Virus record (IMG/VR): IMGVR_UViG_3300010157_000062
Coordinates: 1-64,000 of that record
Direction: 5' to 3' (one strand)
Origin: a virus
DNA: 64,000 bases
The notes below the pieces were generated by a model. The model made no database searches. It saw only the letters and a list, made by a program, of their open reading frames with translations, and was not told the origin of the DNA. This document shows positions 30,856 to 39,515 of the stretch, piece after piece; positions within the stretch are counted from its first letter, which is position 1; each line of letters begins with the position of its first letter. The position numbers and the translations under genes were made by a program.

Positions 30856-31952
30856 CAATAACCTTCTTTGATTTTGTTCTTATCGATGATGACAGTTTCA
30901 ATAAACTGTAATGTAAGTTTAATTTGAACTGGACTTCCATCATTGTGTGTTGCCCATGTGCCTGCACCAGCATAGTCAACATTTACGTTTGTAAGTACAG
31001 ATTCTCCGATTTTATGTACATTTGTGTTTTCGGCACCTTTGTAAAGGAATTGAATATCAAAAACGTCCGGTATTTTCATAAACAAACCTTGACTGAATAC
31101 ACCATTAGGTGATATTTCTGGTGCTGAGGCATATTTGAATTTTTCAATAATGTCTTTAATTGTATTTGCTTCTTCTTGTGAGTATGGTGTTAAAACAAAA
31201 TCAAACTGAAATTGTCTAAAGCCGATACCCCTGAACAACACTTGAAGTTGTGGGTTCATTGCATAACCACCTTGATTAAGAGCAACATCTTTTATATTTG
31301 TGCCAGCAACTTTATCAATTAAACTTGCGACAGCGGTACGAACAAACGGATCATTACCTGCTTTATTGATTGTATTGATTGCACTTTCTGAACCGGCATT
31401 TTTAAAAGTGTTAAATAGTGATACTGCACCTTGTGCTAAGAAATATGGTTTACCCAGTGCGTCTGTTAATGAAAACGTATCATCGTATTGTGCGCTATAA
31501 CTTACATTGACCGTGTCTGGCACATAAAGTGCAATAGAATCACCTATTTTACGGCTCAGTTTAGTGTTTGTTAGCGTACTTGTTGCCGATGCAAAAGTTT
31601 CCGCATTCTTACTACTACCAATGGCTTGACCTGCTTCTATGATCGTTTTTTGTGCGCCTTCAACATTACCTGTAGCTACTTGGGGTGCCGCAGTGCCTAA
31701 TGCGGTACCGCCTTCTGTAACAATTTTTGTACCTGATGTTGCTAAATCGGATAAAACTCCACCTAAATTACCTGGTTCGGGTGTTTTAATCGTAAACAGA
31801 ATTACATGCTGTCGTGTTGGATTTGAACCAACATCCCGCGGAAATCTATAGTTCGTCTTATCATACTTATTACCATACAGCAGGTTCAAAGGACCATTCA
31901 CAGCACCTGGAATGGAAATACCTGCAACTGAGGTCGGGATAGATATTGGCAT
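30855..31952 (-). CDS. gp48: Tail tube cap protein gp48-like (365 aa)
   Basis: The central segment (MNPQLQVLFRGIGFRQFQFDFVLTPYSQEEANTIKDIIEKFKY) is the tail-tube-like fold shared by gp48 and gp54, which cap the baseplate and start the tube. Because a separate gp54-like gene is present at 34803-35462, this longer one is best called gp48. The N-terminus (MPISIPTSVAGISIPGAVNG) is unusual and lacks a strong Shine-Dalgarno. It is the first gene of the left-going virion operon and has TATAAATA 32 bp upstream. Confidence 0.82.
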   Translation of the reverse strand: MPISIPTSVAGISIPGAVNGPLNLLYGNKYDKTNYRFPRDVGSNPTRQHVILFTIKTPEPGNLGGVLSDLATSGTKIVTEGGTALGTAAPQVATGNVEGAQKTIIEAGQAIGSSKNAETFASATSTLTNTKLSRKIGDSIALYVPDTVNVSYSAQYDDTFSLTDALGKPYFLAQGAVSLFNTFKNAGSESAINTINKAGNDPFVRTAVASLIDKVAGTNIKDVALNQGGYAMNPQLQVLFRGIGFRQFQFDFVLTPYSQEEANTIKDIIEKFKYASAPEISPNGVFSQGLFMKIPDVFDIQFLYKGAENTNVHKIGESVLTNVNVDYAGAGTWATHNDGSPVQIKLTLQFIETVIIDKNKIKEGY

Positions 31953-31983
31953 GTGTTTTTGTTATTAGAGAAGGTAATATAAC

Positions 31984-31991
31984 TATTTATA
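31984..31991 (-). promoter_or_regulatory. T4-type late promoter TATAAATA for the left-going virion operon
   Basis: Exact TATAAATA on the minus strand, 32 bp before the gp48 ATG, giving a leader of about 25 nt. Its last base overlaps the ATG of gp4 on the plus strand, so the two divergent operons abut here. It is the only late box between them. Confidence 0.6.
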
Positions 31992-32428
31992 TGGCATATT
32001 CAGGTAGATTTTCACCTAGAAACCCACAAAAATATCGTGGAGATTTCTCAAATATTGTGTACCGTTCCACTTGGGAATGTAGGGTTATGACTTGGCTCGA
32101 CAATAATGATTCAATTATCGAATGGGGTTCAGAAGAACTGGTGATACCGTACAGGTCTCCGGTAGACAACCGTGTTCACCGTTATTTTCCTGATTTTTAC
32201 GTGAAAGTTAAGCAAAAAGATGATACAATGAGGGTGATGATCTTAGAGGTAAAGCCTGCACGACAGACAAAACCACCGGAGAAAAAGAAGAAGGTCACCA
32301 AGCAATACATTCAAGAGGTGGTGACTTGGGGTATAAATGAAGCAAAATGGAAAGCCGCAACGGAATTCTGTCTCGACCGTGGCTGGACTTTTAAAGTATT
32401 AACTGAACATGATTTAGGATTGAAATGA
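31991..32428 (+). CDS. gp4: Head completion protein gp4 (145 aa)
   Basis: The start MAYSGRFSPRNPQKYRGD...YRSTWECRVMTWLDNN aligns with T4 gp4 (MAYSGKW...YRGD...YRSNWE...WLDKN), followed by IEWGSEELVIPY, RRYFPDFYVK-like and ILEVKPxxxTxPP segments and TWGINEAKWKAA. The ATG at 31991 is chosen because family members begin MAYSG; an upstream ATG at 31946 would add 15 unrelated residues. gp4 (with gp50/65 in T4) completes the filled head before tail joining and has a nuclease-like fold (E...D...EVK). Confidence 0.93.
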   Translation: MAYSGRFSPRNPQKYRGDFSNIVYRSTWECRVMTWLDNNDSIIEWGSEELVIPYRSPVDNRVHRYFPDFYVKVKQKDDTMRVMILEVKPARQTKPPEKKKKVTKQYIQEVVTWGINEAKWKAATEFCLDRGWTFKVLTEHDLGLK

Positions 32429-34188
32429 TTAGACTCCATGTATTGGCGGTGCCACATACAGCATCGACCAAAGAGTACACTGTTTGTGCGTTTACTCAAA
32501 AAGTAATTAACTTTTGTAAAATGTATAAAGAAATGGGAATGCATGTCATTCACTATGGTCATGAAGAATCTGACGTAATTTGTGATGAACATGTTACAGT
32601 AACAGATCGTGCTTTGCTTGAACGTGTTTACGGAATATATGATTGGAAGAATCAAGGCTTGAAATATAATCAGACTGATGAGGTCTTTCAAACGTTCAAT
32701 ACAAATTGTATCAAAGAGATTGAGAAGCGAAAGCAACCACATGATATCATACTCTGTTTCTTTGGGCTTGCTCAGAAACCAGTTTGTGATGCACATTCAG
32801 ACCTGCTATGTGTAGAACCATCAATTGGTTACCCCTCATCATTTGCACCTTACAAAGTATATGAATCGTATGCTGTGATGCATGGGCTTCAAGGTCCAGA
32901 TAAAGTATCAACTGCCGAATATAAATTCTATGACGCCGCTATACCCTCAGGTTTTGATTTAGATGAGTTTGAATTTAGAGAAAAAAAAGAAGATTACTTT
33001 ATGATGTGCGGCCGTTTAATGTGGTCTAAAGGTGTTGATATTGCATCTCAAGTCTGTGAAAAACTTGGTGTCAAGTTGATTCTAGCTGGTACAAGTTATG
33101 GTCCAAGTGACTGTAATCTCGGCACAGAATGGCCATCACATGTTGAATATGTTGGCTATGCTGACGTAGAGAAACGCAAGAAACTTATGGCTGGTGCAAA
33201 AGGTTTGTTCTGTCCAACAATCTATAATGAACCATTTGGATACGTTGCTATTGAAGCAATGCTGTCAGGAACACCCGTCATCACTGTTGATTGGGGTGCA
33301 TTCACCGAGACTGTGCAACACGGAGTTACTGGATTCCGTTGCCGTACATTTGAACAATTCTTATGGGCGGCTAAGAACATCGATACGATTTCACCACATG
33401 CTTGCCGGGAATGGGCAGAAGAAAACTACAATTTTAAGAAGATTGGTGGTATGTACAAAGAATACTTTGAATCTATTATCAATGTATCTAAAGGCACTGG
33501 CTGGTACACCGAGAACACTGAACGTAAAGAACTTGAATGGCTTACTAAGACACAACCGACACAACCAAAAACATTTAAAGAGATTTTAAATCAGTACAAC
33601 AGAATTAAAAATGATAAGATACACTTTCTACAGATTGGTGCCATGGATGGTGTAAAACATGATGATTTGTATCCTTATGTGATGAGTTATGATTGGACTG
33701 GTGTTCTAGTTGAACCACTACCAGATATGTTTGAAAAGTTGGTTGAAAATTACTTTCTTAAAAATGGTCTAAAGTTTGAAAATTCGGCTATTGCTAACAC
33801 AGAAGATGTTACAATTTATCGTGTTCCACAAGACAAAATTGGTGTTGATGGTGTTCCAGATTGGGCAGAAGGTTGTTCAACATTACTACCAAATAATCAC
33901 ATCGATGAAATCGTACCGCACATGGTTACCGAAAAGGTTAAAGGTGTTACTATTCAAAAACTATATGAAAAATATGGTAGAGAGTACGACTTCATTCAAA
34001 TTGACACAGAGGGTTATGATTATAACATCTTCCTCCAACTCTTGGAACAAGGCCTAACGGCTGACCTATACAAGATTGAGATTGCACACATCACCTACAC
34101 TAAAACCGTGTGGATGCGTTGGAAACTTGAACAACTTGGTTATAAGACTTTTATTGATAACTACGATTTAATTGCTTACCGATTCTAG
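32425..34188 (+). CDS. Bifunctional glycosyltransferase (GT4-type) / FkbM-family methyltransferase (587 aa)
   Basis: Residues 1-360 look like a GT-B glycosyltransferase: FMMCGRLMWSKGVDI near the nucleotide-sugar domain and YNEPFGYVAIEAMLSGTPVI at about residue 267, the E-x7-E motif of GT4 enzymes. Residues about 395-587 match FkbM-type SAM methyltransferases: HFLQIGAMDGVKHDD (glycine-rich SAM loop), GVLVEPLPDMF, then FIQIDTEGYDYNI at about 525. The start overlaps the gp4 stop by 4 bp (ATGA), and the next gene follows by 12 bp, so it is co-expressed with virion genes. Probable roles are modification of virion or host surface glycans, or of DNA; the substrate is not known. Confidence 0.88.
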   Translation: MIRLHVLAVPHTASTKEYTVCAFTQKVINFCKMYKEMGMHVIHYGHEESDVICDEHVTVTDRALLERVYGIYDWKNQGLKYNQTDEVFQTFNTNCIKEIEKRKQPHDIILCFFGLAQKPVCDAHSDLLCVEPSIGYPSSFAPYKVYESYAVMHGLQGPDKVSTAEYKFYDAAIPSGFDLDEFEFREKKEDYFMMCGRLMWSKGVDIASQVCEKLGVKLILAGTSYGPSDCNLGTEWPSHVEYVGYADVEKRKKLMAGAKGLFCPTIYNEPFGYVAIEAMLSGTPVITVDWGAFTETVQHGVTGFRCRTFEQFLWAAKNIDTISPHACREWAEENYNFKKIGGMYKEYFESIINVSKGTGWYTENTERKELEWLTKTQPTQPKTFKEILNQYNRIKNDKIHFLQIGAMDGVKHDDLYPYVMSYDWTGVLVEPLPDMFEKLVENYFLKNGLKFENSAIANTEDVTIYRVPQDKIGVDGVPDWAEGCSTLLPNNHIDEIVPHMVTEKVKGVTIQKLYEKYGREYDFIQIDTEGYDYNIFLQLLEQGLTADLYKIEIAHITYTKTVWMRWKLEQLGYKTFIDNYDLIAYRF

Positions 34189-34200
34189 ACTAAATAGAGG

Positions 34201-34803
34201 ATGGCTTCAACACTAACACAAATTGCTCAACAAAAGACTGCTCTGGAACAAACTTTTTTGTCCAGAAAGTCAGTCACATGGTTACAAGATAGAATGAAGA
34301 AATTGAAGTCTCCCATGGTTTTAGCCAAAGAGATAGCAAAAGAAAAATCAAGACAAGGTGGTATGTTTCAGATGGGTGGTTTGTACCACTTCTTCTATGA
34401 TCCACTTACTAAAAGAGACCTTCCTTATTATGATATTTTTCCGTTGGTAATTCCACTGAAAAAGAAAGACGATGGTTTTCTCGGTTTGAATTTACATTAT
34501 CTTCCACCAAAATACAGAGCCGCATTTCTCGATAAATTAATGGGTCTTGCTGTAATGACAGTAGATAATGAACCGCAACGATTACAAATAACGTATGAAA
34601 TTTTAGCGTCCACACAAAGATATAAAGAATTTAGACCTTGCCTGAAACACTACTTGAACCAGCAAATTAAGTCTAAAATTCTGACAGTGCAACCAGAAGA
34701 ATGGGAAACAGCACTATTTTTACCGACTGCGAACTTTATGAAAGCACCAATTTCACAAGTTCACAAAGAATCAATAGAAAAAGCAAACAGTAAGGTGTAC
34801 TAA
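34201..34803 (+). CDS. Conserved T4-like phage protein, possible DNA end protector (gp2-like) (200 aa)
   Basis: A central block (GGMFQMGGLYHFFYDPLTKRDLPYYDIFPLVIPL...DGFLGLNLHYLPPKYRAAFLDKLM) is strongly conserved in marine T4-like phages as I remember them; such proteins are sometimes labelled DNA end protector (gp2). No catalytic motif is visible. It lies between the glycosyltransferase-methyltransferase fusion and gp54 in a head/tail assembly operon, and overlaps the next start by 1 bp (TAATG). The gp2 name is uncertain. Confidence 0.6.
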   Translation: MASTLTQIAQQKTALEQTFLSRKSVTWLQDRMKKLKSPMVLAKEIAKEKSRQGGMFQMGGLYHFFYDPLTKRDLPYYDIFPLVIPLKKKDDGFLGLNLHYLPPKYRAAFLDKLMGLAVMTVDNEPQRLQITYEILASTQRYKEFRPCLKHYLNQQIKSKILTVQPEEWETALFLPTANFMKAPISQVHKESIEKANSKVY

Positions 34804-35462
34804 TGGCCGGCTCAATAGCAGAATTCAAATCCAGTTTTTCAAAAGAACTTGCGAGACCAAGTAAGTTCGATGTTAACATTCCAGTACCACTTGGGCTGGT
34901 CCCTTATCGTGGAACATCAAGAATGCTTACAATGCGTTGTGAGAACGCAGAGTTACCTGGTCGCACGATTGCCACAACATCAATGAAGATTTATGGTGTT
35001 GAGGAGAAATTCCCATATATGTCATCATACAATGATATGTCACTCACTTTTATTGTGTCTGATGATATGAAAGAAAAGAAGTTCTTTGATGCATGGCTCA
35101 ACTGGATTAATCCAAATTCAAGTTACAATTTGAAATACAAACAAGATTATTCTGTTGCACTTAGAATCAATCAGTATGACGTTGAAAATCAAGTTTCATA
35201 TTCGGTTGATTTGATTGATGCATTCCCTATTGCCGTAAATGGTATGGATTTAAATTGGTCTTCTGATGGTTATCACAAACTCACCGTGACTTTTGCATAC
35301 ACAAGCTGGCGCGATAACTCATTAGAAACTCTTGCAATGGATTATTTGGAGAACGTGATTGCAGATTCGATGTTTACACCTCGACCATTAACTGGTTTCG
35401 ATGTAAATTCAACCTTTGTACAAGCACCCGGTGAAGCAGGCAGACCTGGTTTTCTTGGATAA
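34803..35462 (+). CDS. gp54: Baseplate tail-tube initiator, gp54-like (219 aa)
   Basis: A tail-tube (gp19/gp54) fold is suggested by RPSKFDVNIPVPLGLVPYRG, RCENAELPGRTIATTSMKIYG, FIVSDDMKEKKFFDAWLNWINP and a C-terminal LTVTFAYTSWRDN. In T4, gp54 with gp48 caps the baseplate and templates the tube. It could alternatively be a tube-like protein, but the major tube gene would normally lie near the sheath gene, which is not in this window. Confidence 0.75.
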   Translation: MAGSIAEFKSSFSKELARPSKFDVNIPVPLGLVPYRGTSRMLTMRCENAELPGRTIATTSMKIYGVEEKFPYMSSYNDMSLTFIVSDDMKEKKFFDAWLNWINPNSSYNLKYKQDYSVALRINQYDVENQVSYSVDLIDAFPIAVNGMDLNWSSDGYHKLTVTFAYTSWRDNSLETLAMDYLENVIADSMFTPRPLTGFDVNSTFVQAPGEAGRPGFLG

Positions 35463-35492
35463 TTGACAATTTTTAAAATGGAGAAATAAATT

Positions 35493-36218
35493 ATGGCTTT
35501 ACCAAAAATCGATACACCGGTTTATGAATTGGATTTACCACTATCAAAGAAGCATGTTCGCTTTAGACCTTTCCTTGTGAAAGAACAAAAGAACTTGTTG
35601 ATGGCAATGGAATCAGGTGATTCTAAATCGATTGAACAAAACGTTAAACAAGTTTTAAACAACTGTACAATAACAGAGGACATTGACATTGAAAAACTAC
35701 CGGTTCTTGATGTTGAATACTATTTCCTAAATCTACGTGCTAGGTCTGTTGGTGAAATTGTCGAGAACAAATACCGTTGTGACAATCAAGTTGAGGGTTC
35801 CGCCTGTGGTAATATCATGGAAACATCACTCAATCTTCTTGATATCAAAATTGAGGATGTAAAAGAGAACAATGATGTTATTCAACTCACTGATACAATT
35901 TCAATAAAACTGAAGTATCCAGAATTCTCCGTGATTAACAAGTTATCGAAACTCACTAACGTTTCGGACATTGCATTTGAAATGATTGCGGATTCTGTTG
36001 AATACATTTATGATGGTGAACAATTCTATTATGCAAAAGAAACAACAACAGAAGAATTAGTAGAATTTATTGAGAATCTTAATCAACAGCAATTTGCTAA
36101 GATTGAAGACTTCTTTGCAAATCTTCCTAAACTTGAAAAGAAAATTGAAATGAAATGTTCGCGCTGTGGCTTTGAACATAAACTTGATGTTGAAGGGCTC
36201 GAAAGTTTTTTCGGCTAA
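35493..36218 (+). CDS. gp26: Baseplate hub assembly protein gp26-like, unshifted product (241 aa)
   Basis: Matches the T4_baseplate (gp26) family: LPLSKKHVRFRPFLVKEQKNLLMAMES near the N-terminus and DIEKLPVLDVEYYFLNLRARSVGEIV. Two cysteine pairs (YRCDN...SACGN around residue 94-107 and MKCSRCGF near 226) suggest a zinc-ribbon-like element. Ribosome site GGAGA precedes the ATG. Position just upstream of long tape-measure-type genes is that of a tail assembly chaperone. A T TTT TTC heptamer two codons before the stop sets up a -1 frameshift (next entry). Confidence 0.85.
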   Translation: MALPKIDTPVYELDLPLSKKHVRFRPFLVKEQKNLLMAMESGDSKSIEQNVKQVLNNCTITEDIDIEKLPVLDVEYYFLNLRARSVGEIVENKYRCDNQVEGSACGNIMETSLNLLDIKIEDVKENNDVIQLTDTISIKLKYPEFSVINKLSKLTNVSDIAFEMIADSVEYIYDGEQFYYAKETTTEELVEFIENLNQQQFAKIEDFFANLPKLEKKIEMKCSRCGFEHKLDVEGLESFFG

Positions 36219-36412
36219 TATTTGGTCATGATAACCTGAGAAATTACTATAAAACTAATTTCTCTTTGATTCAACATCATAAGTATTCCCTAACGGAACT
36301 TGAGAATATGATACCGTGGGAACGTGATGTATACGTTAGTATGCTTATACAATATATTGAGGATGAAAATCAGAAACTAAAACAGAAACAGAACGAGAGA
36401 AAAATTAGATGA
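35493..36412 (+). CDS. gp26 -1 frameshift fusion product (306 aa)
   Basis: At 36206-36212 the in-phase heptamer T TTT TTC precedes the gp26 stop by one codon. In the -1 frame the reading continues without a stop for 66 codons (RLIFGHDNLRNYYKTNF...HHKYSLTELENMIPWERDVYVSMLIQYIEDENQ) to a TGA at 36410-36412 that overlaps the next ATG (ATGA). The extension is protein-like but its first half has no start codon, so frameshifting is the simplest way to make it. This copies the layout of gpG/gpGT-type tail assembly chaperones upstream of tape-measure genes. Expression is inferred. Confidence 0.75.
36206..36212 (+). promoter_or_regulatory. Programmed -1 frameshift slippery heptamer
   Basis: T TTT TTC in phase with the gp26 codons AGT TTT TTC. 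Both tRNAs can re-pair one base back on TTT TTT. The zero-frame stop is the codon after next (TAA, 36216-36218). Confidence 0.75.
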
Positions 36413-38103
36413 ATTACTACGAGGCAGCCAAAATAAGAAAAAAAGGCTTCGCAGATTTAATGACAGACAAACTGACTTCTGGTCAAGGTGTCTTTTCTTC
36501 CGCACGTTCTGCTTTGTCTGATAGATCGAAAGCCCGTTCAGTTGGCTTAAAAGAAAAATTCGATCCACTCAATATCGCAAAAGTTCTAACTGGTGGAAGC
36601 AATCTCGCACCAGCAATGCTCGGTAGACTTCTTGGTAGGAAGTCTTCTGACATAAATTACTTTGCGGGTAAAAAAGAATATACACCTAGACGAGAATCCA
36701 GTTACTTCAATAACTACACTGCTCCCAGTATGTCATCCGGTGGTTCACAAAAAGCAACAAGGGTTTTACAGAAAATGTTATCTTTTATGGAAAAATCCAG
36801 AAGTGATGATATGCAAGAACAAGACACACTAGATTCATTTAAAGAAATGAATGAGAAAATGCGTGATGATAGACACAAAGAGGTGGTGGATGTGTTTATC
36901 GAGGCTACCAAAACCAGACGAAAAGCCTTGAAAAATATGGTTAAAGAAACCAAGAAGCGTGAACGCGAAGCTAAGAAGGCTGAAAAGGAAACCAAGAAAG
37001 AAGAAAAACCGGCACCACCAGGTCCAAAAAATCAACCTGCACCGGCAAAACCAGCCGAAGCACCAGCGCCGGCAAAACCAGCACCGGCAAAACCAGCCGA
37101 AGCACCAGCACCGGCAAAACCAGCACCGGCAAAACCAGCCGAAGCACCAGCACCGCAGGCACCCAAACCACCAACTGCAAAACCCGTTGAAACTGCACCA
37201 CCAGCACCTACAGCGGCACCTGCACCACCTACTGTCACACCACAACCACCGATTGTAAAACCAGCTATCGTTGAAGCCGCTAAATCTGCGGCTAAAGTTG
37301 GTGTAGCCGGTGCCGCAGGAATTTCTGCTTCGGCCGCACTTTCTATTGAGAGAGAAACTGGAAAACCAGCAAAAGATGCAATAAAAAATGTTGGTCAAAT
37401 TGTACCAAATGATCCGAAACCTGGCGTTTCTTCATATGGCATTTTTGGTATAAATTCTGGTGGCTCAGTGCAATCTTTTGTTAAAGATAATCCTCAATTT
37501 GAATTAAATTCGAAACCAGCGTCAAAAGAATTCGATGAAAAATGGTCTAAAATTTCAAAAGAACGACCAAAGGAAATGTTGGATGCACAATTGAAATGGT
37601 ACGAAAAAAATATAACAAACCCATTAAAAAACGATTTGGTTAAACTTGTACCTAAAGAATTCGCAACCGATCCTAGAGTTTTAACATACATGTCTGATAG
37701 AAGGGTACAGTATGGTAAAACAATGGAAGCACAAGCATTAAAACAGGCCTCTACTGCAAAAAGTGTTGAAGAATTTTTGAGTTTAATGTCACAATATGAT
37801 ATAGCTAATTTAAAAGATGCCTTCAAAACATATCTTTCAAATCATCCTGATGCAATAAAAGGCTTAGAGAAAAGAATACGTGAACGTGAAAAATCATCAC
37901 TAAAGGCCATAGAAAGCAATTCAAATTTAGGTGAAAAACTTAATTCTGATTCTACACAAAATGCCGACATGAAAAAAGATATGTCAGAGAGTTCAGCCGG
38001 TGGTTCTCCAGTGATTATTCAAAACAACAATACAACAAAATCAAAAACAAATATACATAGAGCCGCACCACAAGAACAACTTAACCCAACAATGAGACAT
38101 TAA
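36409..38103 (+). CDS. Tape-measure/hub-type protein with lysozyme-like domain (564 aa)
   Basis: Residues 1-90 (MNYYEAAKIRKKGFADLMTD...LKEKFDPLNIAKVLTGGSNLAPAMLGRLLGRKSSDINYFAG) are closely related to the N-terminus of the next gene. Residues about 120-205 are charged coiled coil. Residues 211-250 are Pro-Ala-Lys repeats, a flexible linker. Residues about 310-500 look like a tail-associated lysozyme/chitosanase-type hydrolase: E314/E316 in SIERETG, G339-VSSYGIFGIN, EMLDAQLKWYEKNI and DPRVLTYMSDRRVQYG. It would supply the peptidoglycan-cutting function missing from gp5. The ATG overlaps the stop of the frameshift ORF (ATGA). The enzymatic role is inferred. Confidence 0.7.
   Translation: MNYYEAAKIRKKGFADLMTDKLTSGQGVFSSARSALSDRSKARSVGLKEKFDPLNIAKVLTGGSNLAPAMLGRLLGRKSSDINYFAGKKEYTPRRESSYFNNYTAPSMSSGGSQKATRVLQKMLSFMEKSRSDDMQEQDTLDSFKEMNEKMRDDRHKEVVDVFIEATKTRRKALKNMVKETKKREREAKKAEKETKKEEKPAPPGPKNQPAPAKPAEAPAPAKPAPAKPAEAPAPAKPAPAKPAEAPAPQAPKPPTAKPVETAPPAPTAAPAPPTVTPQPPIVKPAIVEAAKSAAKVGVAGAAGISASAALSIERETGKPAKDAIKNVGQIVPNDPKPGVSSYGIFGINSGGSVQSFVKDNPQFELNSKPASKEFDEKWSKISKERPKEMLDAQLKWYEKNITNPLKNDLVKLVPKEFATDPRVLTYMSDRRVQYGKTMEAQALKQASTAKSVEEFLSLMSQYDIANLKDAFKTYLSNHPDAIKGLEKRIREREKSSLKAIESNSNLGEKLNSDSTQNADMKKDMSESSAGGSPVIIQNNNTTKSKTNIHRAAPQEQLNPTMRH
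37039..37155 (+). repeat. Pro-Ala-Lys tandem repeat within tape-measure-type gene
   Basis: About two and a half near-exact copies of a 42-bp unit encoding PAPAKPAPAKPAEA. A proline-rich linker between the coiled-coil part and the lysozyme-like domain; copy number probably varies between relatives. Confidence 0.85.
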
Positions 38104-38104
38104 A

Positions 38105-39490
38105 ATGGACTACAGAGTAGCAAGTAATATCAGAGGTAAATCTCTTTCGTCATTGATAACAGATAAAATTACATCAGGTGGTTCTGTTGGTTCATCCATT
38201 AGGGGTGCAATCTCAGATAAACTCAAAGCAAAAGGCACCGGTATCAAAGAGAAGTTTGATCCAATGAATATTGCACGTGCAATGACAGGTGGTGGTAAAC
38301 TTGCGCCTGCTATTCTTGGCAAAATTACTGGTCGTTCACAATCAGATATTAATTATTTTGCTGGTAATAAAAACAAGGCTTCATCTTATACAAAAATGCC
38401 ATCTGTTGGTCAAGTACCATCATCAGAAGGTTTTGGTGGTTCCGCAATTGAAGTTCTCAATAAGATGCTCTCATTCATGCAAAAGAATCGTGAAGACGAT
38501 CTTAAAAGAAAACAAATCAGCATGTCATTTGAAGAAGAACGCCAGTCAGAAGAACAACGCAGACATGAAAAGTTTTTGAAAGTATTAAAAGATTTTACTT
38601 CTGTTGGTGCAACAACAACAATGGTAAAAAAAGAATCTGAAAAAGATAAAAGTTTATTTGATGAAGTTGCAGATTTGTTTTCGAAGGGTGCATTTTTAGC
38701 AAGAATACTACCATTTTTAACTAATCCACTCACTCTTACTATAGGTGCAATTCTAGTTGCAACTTATGGCTTGAAAAAATTAGCCGAAGCAATGCCCAAT
38801 CTTAATATTCCCACACCACAAGAAGCACAAAATGTGTTGCTTAATGGAACTCAAGGTGATATTGAAAAAGAAGGTGGATATGATAAACTTGCTGACATTA
38901 TCAAGAATAGACCAGGAATAGCAAAACAAGCATTAGAAGATTACGGAACAGGTAAAATAACTGAAATAGAACTTAATAAACTTGGTGGAAAAGATAGACT
39001 TGAACAGACTGTTAAAGAAGCCGGTCTTGCTGTACCTGAAAAGAAAGTGATGTTAGAAAAAGTTGTTCCGAGACCACAGAAAAGAGGATATCAACAAATT
39101 CAATGGGACACTTTGTATGGCAAAGATTATAATATTGATGGAACAAAAAAGTCAACACAAGTACCAAATGTGGCCACACCGCCTGTGCCTGCGGCTACAC
39201 CTGTATCGAATAATGACTCATCACCTGTTCCTGCCGCCACTCCTGTTCCTTCAACAACCACGCCTGTACTTTCCACACCACCCTCATCTACTGTCGTTGG
39301 TAAGATACAAGAGAATAATGATTTAAACTTACAGGATACTGTTACTTCTGATACTTCTTCATCATCTTCTTTATCAGTGAATAATTCATCAACTTCTGCA
39401 CCAGACCAAACTGTTACATCTACCGCAACAACACGTGATGATACAGCAATTCTCGATTTTGTTTTAAATAGATCAAAGGCGCGGATATAA
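38105..39490 (+). CDS. Tape-measure/hub-type protein with hydrophobic segment (461 aa)
   Basis: Residues 1-90 (YRVASNIRGKSLSSLITDKITSG...IKEKFDPMNIARAMTGGGKLAPAILGKITGRSQSDINYFAGN) are paralogous to the preceding gene. A charged helix follows (MQKNREDDLKRKQISMSFEEERQSEEQRR), then a hydrophobic segment at about residues 195-225 (ARILPFLTNPLTLTIGAILVATYGL) that could insert into the membrane as in gp29-type tape measures. The C-terminal 100 residues are Pro/Thr/Ser-rich and disordered-looking. It ends directly at a terminator and starts 1 bp after the previous stop. Confidence 0.7.
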   Translation: MDYRVASNIRGKSLSSLITDKITSGGSVGSSIRGAISDKLKAKGTGIKEKFDPMNIARAMTGGGKLAPAILGKITGRSQSDINYFAGNKNKASSYTKMPSVGQVPSSEGFGGSAIEVLNKMLSFMQKNREDDLKRKQISMSFEEERQSEEQRRHEKFLKVLKDFTSVGATTTMVKKESEKDKSLFDEVADLFSKGAFLARILPFLTNPLTLTIGAILVATYGLKKLAEAMPNLNIPTPQEAQNVLLNGTQGDIEKEGGYDKLADIIKNRPGIAKQALEDYGTGKITEIELNKLGGKDRLEQTVKEAGLAVPEKKVMLEKVVPRPQKRGYQQIQWDTLYGKDYNIDGTKKSTQVPNVATPPVPAATPVSNNDSSPVPAATPVPSTTTPVLSTPPSSTVVGKIQENNDLNLQDTVTSDTSSSSSLSVNNSSTSAPDQTVTSTATTRDDTAILDFVLNRSKARI

Positions 39491-39514
39491 AAAAAGGACC
39501 TTTCGGTCCTTTTT
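39491..39514. terminator. Bidirectional rho-independent terminator
   Basis: Perfect hairpin: AAAAAGGACC, loop TTTC, GGTCCTTTTT. It lies between the converging ends of the tape-measure operon (plus, ends 39490) and gp32 (minus, ends 39516), and has a U-run on both strands. Confidence 0.93.
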
Positions 39515-39515
39515 A

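Noticed and set aside
35465-35489. TTGACA just upstream of gp26
   Set aside because: No acceptable -10 box at 16-18 bp, and it lies within a continuous virion operon.
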